Source: Fulvia fulva
Lineage: Eukaryota > Ascomycota > Dothideomycetes > Mycosphaerellales > Mycosphaerellaceae
NCBI RefSeq assembly: GCF_020509005.1
Contig: NC_063015.1
Coordinates: 3,224,001-3,288,000 of the forward strand
DNA: 64,000 nt
Direction of reading: 5' to 3'
Part shown: positions 56,180-64,000 of the stretch, in pieces
How the letters are laid out: each line of letters opens with the position of its first letter
Numbering within the stretch: position 1 is the stretch's first letter
Position numbers and translations under genes: made by a program
The notes under the pieces: generated by a model
The model's database searches: none
Seen by the model: only the letters and a program-made list of their open reading frames with translations
Told to the model about the DNA's origin: nothing

Positions 56180-56981
56180 TTAATAAGGGCTTTCGAATAT
56201 GTCGTATTTAGCGATAGCGCCGATAGACGTCGTCTCGCGTCGGCCTTTTTAGATACTTTAATTAACTCTATAACTAGCTAATATAGATAGGCTTTACGCG
56301 TAGTTCTATAGAGATAAGCTACTTTCTATAGTAAAAAGCGAGTTTAAATACGATAGATTTATAACTATAGTATTACTATAGTTAATATTAATATTAGGTA
56401 GAGGTTTAAAGGACTAGCCTTTACCCTACGAGTACGAGTATATAATATAGATAGATAGAACCCCTAAAAGCGAATAGTCCTACTAACTTACTATATACCT
56501 ATCTACCTATTAAAGTAACTACTCTTACTAAAAAGCGACTCTAAGCTATAGAGTAGTAATTTCTATAACAAATCTTTATAATTTTAAGTATAGCTATAGT
56601 AGTAAACTTAAGGTATAGTATACTTATTAAGTACGGGAATATATAATACGATACGGTAGAACCGACTATACTCTTTAGAATATACGATTTTGTAGTACTA
56701 AAATATCTCAAAAGTCTCTATAGGGCTATTTACTAAAAAGCAACTTACGCTCTTAGCCTACGTATAGCTTCGCGCCCGCTTACGGTATAGCGTAGAAGCT
56801 GAGGCCACGTAGGCTGAGTACCTGAGCTTACAGCCCCTCACAACGCGTCTGCTGCTCTTGCTTGTAAGCTCACCTCGTTACATCTCGCGCAGAGTCGTGT
56901 TGCACACTGTATAACACGCGATTCTCGACCAGACCTATGACCGGTCCCTAGCAACAATTCTTGAAGAGGCGCCGGCCCAAG
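56180..56981. other. RIPped spacer, island edge and probable promoter of the remodeller gene
   Basis: RIPped sequence with no recognisable element runs to about 56800, where normal CA/TG content returns within a few tens of bases. The remaining 180 bp before the ATG at 56982 should hold the core promoter and leader of the remodeller, which therefore sits right against the island. Confidence 0.5.
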
Positions 56982-59900
56982 ATGGCCTTCCACTTTGACG
57001 CGCGGGCAGACTCGAGCGACGAAGACACTCCTGCATTGGACCTATCAAGCTGGAAGAATCGCGCCGCGGGATCTACAAACAATGCTCCAAGACCTGCTCC
57101 AGCTCCAGCTCCAGCTCCAGCTCCAGTTGCGCCGATGGTCGTGAACCACGATGCCGAGGACTCCGACTCCGACAACAGCACGCCCGACCTCGCCGCGTTC
57201 CAGGCCTCCGATCGCAAACGCAAGAGACCTTCGGCTACTCCATCACCAGTCGTGCCTTCCTTTCAAGCGATCAATTCGGCATCAAAGCGTCCAGATGGAC
57301 AATCCACCTTCGATCTGGGATCCGACGATGGCACACCAGATCCAGCGTTGCAGCTTCCAGCCTCTGAGGACGAAGATCAAGAGGAGGAGGAGGTCGCGAG
57401 GCCTGCTGAGCAGAAGAGGTTGATGGTCGTCGTATCGAGGAAAGAGGGCAAGAGACGCAAAAACTACAGGGACCTTCGAGCAGGCGACGATAACGTTCGT
57501 CGTGTGTTGAAGGAGTCGCAAGAGCAGGATGGAACGGTCATGTACAAGGTCTTGTTTGATGATTTTCATGTTGAGAATGTAAGTCTTGCCATTCTACTTC
57601 CTGCATTCTTCCCTCTGGCTCGTGCTGTAGCTACTTGGGCAGCCTCACCCCAGAGCTGTGGCTTTCAGCTTCTTGAGGCGGTTCTGCTTGGACACTTCGT
57701 GATCCCAAGAACGACCTCACTTGACGGCTATTTTGTGAGAATTCGCGTCACATGCGGGCCAAAACTTGTCGTCATGAAGACCTATATAAGGCTTTTCTAG
57801 CAGCGTCAAACCCTCACCGATACAACAACACCTTCACTGCGCATATCACCACCTCCGGCTGACAACACCACTGCAGGTACCATTCGAAGAGCTGTTAGGT
57901 CTCGATAACGGCCAAGAAGCACTTGACGTTTTTGGTGAGGGTCCTCCGTCTGACGACGATACGCCACCACCTCAACCACGCACCAAACGCACCAAACGAG
58001 CGAGGATGTCGTCAACCCGCCCAGGCAGCAAGCGTACACGTCCAAGCAACGGCATGGTGTCGACCGTCGACTATGTAGATGGCTCAGACATCGAAGCTTC
58101 AGAGACCGAGACCACCACGCGCGCACGAGGTCGAAAGCGCAAGCAAGACATCACACGATACCTGGACCAGGGGCCAGAGGACGATGACGATGACGATGAG
58201 TCGGACGACGAGCTCAGCAGACCTACCAGGCCCACTCGCCGCAACGCAAAGGTTCAGCCAACCGGCAGGACCCTCCGTACTAGGCGTACTTCCACAGGAC
58301 TTACAGAGTCTGAGGATGATGACAGTGATCCCATGGCAGTCCTCCAATCTGATGTGCGGCCAAAACGCCGCAAAGTCAAGACGAGCAAATTCGACTCCTT
58401 GAAGTCAGAGCGCGCCAGCGAGCGTCAGTCTGCACGAACGACTAGGCACATTGGTGACATGGAAGAAGTTGGCGAAGAGAATATCTGGAGATCGGAGTCA
58501 GAGGAGCGTGTGGCTGCTAAGCCAAAGGTCACAGTCACTCGTGAGATCTTCAAACCCCTTCCACGAAACGACGAGTTCCGCATCCGACACAACCAGTACT
58601 GCGATACGTGCGGACAAGGCGCCAACTATGCACCATTGGTCGACTGCCAGGGCTGTTCGCTTACCTACCACAAGAGCTGTCTTGGTCATCGGACTGGCAG
58701 AGAGCACCTCGTCACGAAAGTTGACGAAGGCGAGTTCGTCCTGCAATGCCGTCGCTGTGTGGCAAAGGCGCACGAGAAGGAGCCGACCGCGCCAGATCAA
58801 GGAAGGTGTCAGGAGTGCAAGCAGCACGGCCTTGGCTGCAGACCCTTCCGTCCACGCAAGACACCGGGCCAGGAACAGCGAGAGCGCGACGAGAATGATG
58901 GCGTCGATCCGATCTATGAAGTCGATCGTTCGCTCATCAACAACGCCGACAACGTACTGTTCCGTTGCTTGAGCTGCTTCCGTGGCTTTCACTTTGAGCA
59001 TCTACCATCACGTTCCGACATGATGGATCTTGACATGGATGCTGATGCTGAGCAGCGCTTTCGTGAGTACAGTCGCGATTGGAAGTGCAAAGACTGCCTC
59101 GACGCACCTGCGAAGGTTTCAGGCATCATCGCATGGAAGCCATTGGAAGAAGATCTCTATGATCCGGCGACTGGCTTCGAAGGCGTTCCAGAAGACGAGA
59201 AGGTCTATCTCGTTCGATGGGAAGGCATGTCGTACTTCCGTGCTCGGTGGGTTCCAGGACCTTGGGTATGGGGCAGCACGACTCACATGATGCGCAAAGC
59301 CTTTGCGAAGCGCGATGACTCGCAACATCCCAAGATGCGCACCGAGGACGCCATCCCAGAGGACTATCTGCGTACCGACATTGTACTCGACATTAAGTTT
59401 ACGAGCATTGTTGATATCCAGACAGAAGAAGTCGACAAAGCGCGCATCCGCGAGGTTGAGAAGGCTCTTATCAAATACAAGGGACTCAACTACGAGGATG
59501 CCGTATGGGAAGCGCCGCCAGGACCTGATGACGGCGAGCGTTGGTCCGACTTCGTGCAGGCGTACAACGACTGGGTTGCTGGTCGCTATGTTCGCCTGCC
59601 CAAGCAGTCTGCACTCAAGACCCGTCTCGAAAAAGCACGGAAAGAGGACTTCCAGAATCTTGAGAAGCAAGCGCAGCCCGACAACGTCGAAAGCGGCAAG
59701 TTGATGGACTACCAGATACAGGGTCTCAACTGGCTGTACTACAAGTGGTTCACCCAAAAGAACGCAGTTCTGGCAGATGAGATGGGTCTCGGCAAGACGA
59801 TCCAGATCATTGCTTTCCTGGCCACACTTGTGCAGGACCATAATTGCTTCCCGTTCTTGGTCGTTGTACCAAACTCAACCTGTCCGAACTGGCGGCGTGA

Positions 59901-62779
59901 GATCAAGCGCTGGGCTCCGAGCTTACGAGTGGTTGCTTACTACGGATCTGCTCAGTCTAGAGAGATGTCATACAAGTACGAGCTGTACCCGGAGAACGCC
60001 AAAGATCTTCGATGCCACGTCGTTGTCACGAGCTACGATGCTGCAGCTGACGAGAACAACCGCAAATTCTTCAGGCATGTCGCTTGGCAGGGAATGATTG
60101 TTGATGAAGGCCAGCGACTCAAGAACGACAAGAACTTGCTTTACGCAGCACTCCGTGCAATGAAGGTCCCATTCAAGATCCTGCTCACAGGTACGCCGCT
60201 GCAGAACAATACCCGCGAACTTTTCAATCTACTTCACTTCCTGGACGACAGCTATGACCCAGCGAGCTTGGAGAAGGAATACGAAGAGCTTGACCAAAAC
60301 AAGATCACCGAGCTGCACGATCTGATTCGACCATTCTTCCTTCGGCGTACAAAGGCTCAGGTTTTGACCTTCTTGCCGCCGATGTCCCAGATCATCGTCC
60401 CGGTGAGCATGACCTTGGTGCAAAAGAAGCTGTACAAGAGCATTTTGGCCAAGAACCCAGACTTGATGAAAGCGATCTTCAGCACCGAGTCCAACGCAAA
60501 GGCCACCGAGCGAGGCAGTCTTTCCAACATTCTCATGCAACTGCGCAAGTGCCTATGCCATCCCTTCGTATACAACCAGAGTATCGAGGACAGACAGGTC
60601 GACCAAGCTTCATCTCATCGCAACCTCGTGGACGCCAGTAGCAAATTGCAACTTTTGGAACTCTTGCTACCAAAACTGCAAGCACGAGGTCACCGTGTAC
60701 TCATCTTCAGCCAGTTCCTTGAAATGCTCGACATGGTCGAGGACTTCATGGACGGCAATCAATTCCGCTACCAGCGCCTGGATGGCAAGATTAATGCTCT
60801 TACCAAACAGAAGCGGATAGACGAATTCAACGCGCCCGACTCTCCGCTTTTCGCGTTCTTACTTTCGACTCGAGCAGGTGGTGTCGGCATCAATCTAGCG
60901 ACTGCGGACACCGTCATCATCCTTGATCCAGACTTCAACCCGCATCAGGATATCCAGGCGCTCTCACGTGCGCATCGGATTGGTCAAAATAAGAAGGTCT
61001 TGTGCTTTCAGCTGGTCACCAGAGCGAGTGCCGAGGAGCGGATTATGCAGATTGGTCGCAAGAAGCTGGCTCTCGACCATGTTCTGATCCAAGAGATGGA
61101 CGCCGATGATGCTGATCAGAATGACCTCGTGTCAGTCCTTCGTCATGGTGCTGGTGAGCTGTTCAATGACGATGGATCGCACGACATCGTGTATGATTCT
61201 ACCAGCGTCGAGCATCTCCTTGACAGAAGCCGCATCGAGACTACCACATCAGGCACCGACAAGAGCGCAGAGTCCAGTTTTGCATTTGCTCGTGTCTGGG
61301 CCAACGATCAGGGCGCATTGGAGGAGGCCGCGATGCCTGAACTCGAAGAGTCAGCACCAGATCCAGGTGTCTGGGCTAACATTCTCAAGGAGCGTGAGCG
61401 AGTCGCTGCTGAAGAGGCTGCTGCCAAGGCAGAAGCATTCGGACGTGGTCGCCGCGCACGCACAAACAACGTTGACTACACTGGAGAGGTTCCGGACGGC
61501 GCAGAGGATATTGGCTTGACCCCTATCAAGAAGAAGAAAAAGAATCGTGATGATGGCGACGGCAGCGATACTGACTTCCAAGCTGATGATAGTGACGGTG
61601 ATGATGAAGTCGATGGTGAGCAATTAGATGGCGAGGAGGTGAGAGGCTTGCAGCCCGATGGTACTAAACCCGTGACAGGTCTTGCAAAAGGCAAAGGTAA
61701 GCCTAGCTCCCCAAAGACGAAGAACACTTCGCTCCCTATCCCAGCAAAGGCACAAACGACGCCCAAAAAGCCAGTGGCCAAAGCCCCGGTAGCAAAGAAG
61801 GCTGAGAGCACACCGAAGAGCGCCGAGACGACACCAAAGACTCCTGCCGCTAGCAGGAAGTCTGCTGTTGTCAAGGGCGCCTCTTCAAAAGCTCAGCCTT
61901 CACCCACCAAGCAGAAGGGTACCGGTGTCAAGAAGTCCGAGGCTGCTCGTAAGAAGGCCGCCCAGAAGGCTTCCTCTGCACATTCGAGCCCAGAGAAAAT
62001 GAAGGCTCTGGCTGAGGAAGCACGTGTCATCGCTGAGCGCACTACCAATGCGCAGAGTCCTACTTCTCCCATGAAGGATTCTGTCTTGGGCCAGTCGCCC
62101 AGTGAGCCTATCTTGATCGACCTCGATGAGAGTGGTGACCAGCCATTGGATCAATCCAACATAATCGCACAAACACAAGAGGAAGAAAATAAGGCGCTGA
62201 CCGAGCAACACAACTAGTCATCCCAACGTTCCAGCGCGCACACGTACCGAAGCCTCAGATCATCGACTTCAAGAACGTTGCACCGGCAAATGCCATGGAC
62301 ACCACGAACGGCACCCCACAGCCACCTGCAACGAACGATAAAGCTGCTGGTGTTAACTGTCGTGCATGTGCAAGCTTCCATCCTGTCGGGCGCTGCCCCC
62401 TCAAGCTGGCTGGTGTAGAGCACTGCAACCTGTGTGGCATAGCTCACTACGGCCATGCACGAGTGTGCCCGCACATCCAGTCAGAGACACAGGTAGGTTT
62501 CCAGGCCAAATTTCGACCCTACATCTGTACTGACACAATTCCTAGGTGCGCGCTATGCTTGAAGCACTGAAACACTCCAACGAGCCCGAGCACTTGGTCA
62601 ACGAAGCAAGGCGATATTTGCGTGGGTTGAAGGGCAACTTGGTACAGTTGAAGAAGCAAAAGGAGCTCAAGGAGCAAGCTGCCAGGGATTCCTACGCCCA
62701 GGCTTTCCAGAAACCCAGCTACGACGCTCCTATCGCACCCATGACGACTTCCTACCAGAGTCCTTGGCCATCGTACTAG
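56982..62779 (+). CDS. Mit1/CHD-type chromatin remodelling ATPase (PHD, chromodomain, SNF2)
   Basis: Four exons: 56982-57578, 57877 to about 62134, 62218-62492 and 62546-62779, about 1,790 residues. Intron 1 (298 nt, GTAAGT...CAG) is long but joins HVEN to VPFEELLG in phase. The donor of intron 2 is uncertain (62135 or 62102); its acceptor is TAG at 62215-62217 after a CTGAC branch site. Intron 3 (62493-62545) is GTAGGT...TAG. Domains: acidic disordered N-terminus; PHD-type double zinc finger (about 443-570); chromodomain-like VRWEGMSYFRARWVPG (about 641); SNF2 ATPase with DEMGLGKT (about 837) and DEGQ (about 942); helicase C with QALSRAHRIGQ (about 1227); and a Cys/His cluster near 1664-1703. 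DEGQ and the C-terminal cluster point to the Mit1 branch, which in fission yeast works with HDACs in heterochromatic silencing. Confidence 0.87.
57579..57876 (+). other. Intron 1 of the remodeller gene
   Basis: Donor GTAAGT at 57579, acceptor GCAG at 57873-57876. It contains stops in the flanking frame (TAG at 57798-57800). At 298 nt it is long for this organism, so a small internal exon cannot be excluded. Confidence 0.65.
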
Positions 62780-62900
62780 GCGCGGGCATGAACATGGCAC
62801 AAAGTCACATACAGAAGGCAAGGCGTGGTTTGCGGTACAGTAATGACACTTCATGATACCCCATGTATCAGTTGGCGAGTTTCAGCGCTTCTAAACAAGT
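62780..62900. other. Convergent intergenic region
   Basis: 121 bp between the stop codons of the remodeller and the dehydrogenase. The two 3' untranslated regions probably overlap. Confidence 0.5.
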
Positions 62901-63809
62901 CTATAGACTCAACCTCAGCTTCAACAGATCCTTTTGCACAATCTCCTCCTTCCTCTTTAGGAGCTCACTAACATCCCATTTCGCACTCAATAACCTCCCT
63001 GCCAACCACCCGTTCTCCCCACGCTCGCGATATTTCGTCAACCACACACAAAATGCCCCACAAAGCAACGGCGAGTCCGTCAAATACGGCCTGAACGCAT
63101 CCGGCGTTGTCTCATCCGCCATCTCACTCAAGACCGCGCCAGGGTGTACCGCGTACGTCGACAAGCCTTCGTCCTGATACTGCTCGTGGATGTTCTCCAG
63201 GAGTTTGAGCTGTGCTGCCTTGCTGACGCAGTATTGGGCGTTTGCGATTGGACCGCGGATGATTAAGGAGGCGAGGCTGTTGACGCCGATGAAGGCCTTG
63301 GCTCCGTCTGGGGTGGAGAGGAGCAGTGGGATTAAGTACTTCGCGCACAAGAAGGTCCCGACGTAGTTGACGTTTGTGGCGTTTTGGAAGGTGCTGGGAT
63401 CGGTCTCTGTGATCTTCAAGACTACTGGTCCAGAGTATCCCGAGTTGACAACGGCGATGTCTAGACGACCAAATCGTTCTTTGATGCCCTCTGCGAGACT
63501 CGCTACGCATTCGGCGCTGGTGATATCGCACGCCACAATTTCAACCTCAATCGAGGAATCGATCTTCCGACATTCAGCAGCAACCTCCTCGAGTCCTGAG
63601 GTCCGTCTTGAGGCGAGAACGAGGCCGGAGCAACCTGCTTGTGCGTAGCTGTGGGCGACGCCGGCGCCTATGCCCCTCGAGGCGCCGACTATGCAGACGA
63701 CATATGGCTTCGGCAGTTTGATGGCGCTTGGGTTGATGGCGTCGTATGGTGAGGCGTGGGAGGTTGGGACGAAGGTTCCTGTGCCGCGGGTGCCCCAGTT
63801 GTCGGTCAT
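62901..63809 (-). CDS. Short-chain dehydrogenase/reductase
   Basis: 302 residues in one exon from the ATG at 63809. It is a classical SDR: cofactor loop GASRGIG (42-48), an NSGYSG variant of the NNAG motif (122-127), catalytic Ser near 178 (VNSLAS), Tyr193 and Lys197 in YCVSK, and a VHPGAV segment after the active site. An Arg-Arg pair after the second strand (ASRRT) suggests NADP(H) preference. No signal peptide or membrane segment is present, so it is probably cytosolic. The substrate cannot be read from the sequence, and no biosynthetic cluster partners are next to it. Confidence 0.88.
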   Translation of the reverse strand: MTDNWGTRGTGTFVPTSHASPYDAINPSAIKLPKPYVVCIVGASRGIGAGVAHSYAQAGCSGLVLASRRTSGLEEVAAECRKIDSSIEVEIVACDITSAECVASLAEGIKERFGRLDIAVVNSGYSGPVVLKITETDPSTFQNATNVNYVGTFLCAKYLIPLLLSTPDGAKAFIGVNSLASLIIRGPIANAQYCVSKAAQLKLLENIHEQYQDEGLSTYAVHPGAVLSEMADETTPDAFRPYLTDSPLLCGAFCVWLTKYRERGENGWLAGRLLSAKWDVSELLKRKEEIVQKDLLKLRLSL

Positions 63810-64000
63810 GGTCCTGTAGGGTAGGTCGTGGTGGTTGGATTTGTAGGTTTGATGGAAAAGAGGTGTGGTGGACTCTAGTACTGTCCCTACAGTGGAACGA
63901 GTAAATCAGCATGCGTGTCATTCAGCTAGTGTGGTCTCGGTGCGTAGCCGAGGGGTGAGTCATCATGGATATGAGCTAGCAGCTCAGGGCATGTACCATT
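63810..64000. other. Upstream region of the dehydrogenase
   Basis: Probable promoter and leader of the minus-strand dehydrogenase, cut by the window edge. No further gene is visible. Confidence 0.4.

Larger units (their letters stand above)
9370..56800. other. RIP-mutated transposon island
   Basis: Across about 47 kb, CpA and TpG are almost missing and TpA is in great excess, while CpG stays common. This is the product of C-to-T changes at CpA on both strands, the classic RIP context. Three stretches are exempt (9652-10482, 34879-41169, 49159-53633). Coding frames of transposons are still readable if TAG/TAA are read as former CAG, CAA or TGG and Tyr as former Cys or His. Both edges are sharp: normal dinucleotide use returns left of about 9370 and right of about 56800. 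No host gene is recognisable inside. Confidence 0.9.

Noticed and set aside
9370..56800. CRISPR arrays, prokaryotic operons or a horizontally acquired gene cluster
   Set aside because: No regularly spaced direct repeats occur; the content is fungal retrotransposons with RIP.
62214..62474. Separate small gene after the stop at 62217
   Set aside because: The sequence from 62218 continues the remodeller protein in frame after an intron, including the Cys/His cluster typical of its relatives.
1..64000. tRNA or rRNA genes
   Set aside because: I found no convincing cloverleaf with A and B boxes and no rRNA sequence while reading; a covariance scan was not possible.

Overview
The window comes from a filamentous ascomycete (Pezizomycotina; a Dothideomycete is my guess, with low confidence). 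The evidence is short introns with GTAAGT-like donors and CTAAC/CTGAC branch points, fungal gene families, and a 47 kb block carrying the signature of repeat-induced point mutation (RIP).

Left arm, about 1-9,370. Three genes on the minus strand: an FLC/TRP-like membrane protein with an ML-like domain, a PIG3-type quinone oxidoreductase, and a mitochondrial SpoU-family rRNA 2'-O-methyltransferase (MRM1-like). An internally deleted pogo/Fot1-type DNA transposon with 66 bp terminal inverted repeats sits between the first two.

Central island, about 9,370-56,800. Nearly all CpA and TpG have become TpA while CpG survives, so reading frames are full of TAG and TAA stops. I can reconstruct these RIPped elements: a Tad-like LINE (plus strand), a Ty3/gypsy element (minus), two Ty1/copia elements with paired LTRs (minus), a gypsy gag fragment (plus), a second Tad-like LINE with ORF1 and ORF2 (minus), and a chromodomain gypsy element with 188 bp LTRs (plus). 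Three insertions inside the island are not RIPped: a 5'-truncated LINE fragment (9,652-10,482), a nearly intact gypsy chromovirus with 520 bp LTRs (34,879-41,169), and a LINE with a long intact reverse transcriptase frame (49,159-53,633). All three have target site duplications, so they arrived after the surrounding DNA was mutated.

Right arm, about 56,800-64,000. A large Mit1/CHD-type chromatin remodeller (PHD, chromodomain, SNF2 helicase and a C-terminal Cys/His cluster, four exons) converges on a short-chain dehydrogenase gene.

The most interesting signal is at the exact 5' end of the unmutated LINE. Positions 49,159-49,235 fold by eye into every helix of an HDV-like self-cleaving ribozyme (P1, P2, P3, P1.1, P4, with the catalytic-type C-N-A-A junction). 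The related RIPped copy begins at the same point and has one pair broken in each of P1, P3 and P1.1. All assignments were made by reading; no alignment or folding program was run.
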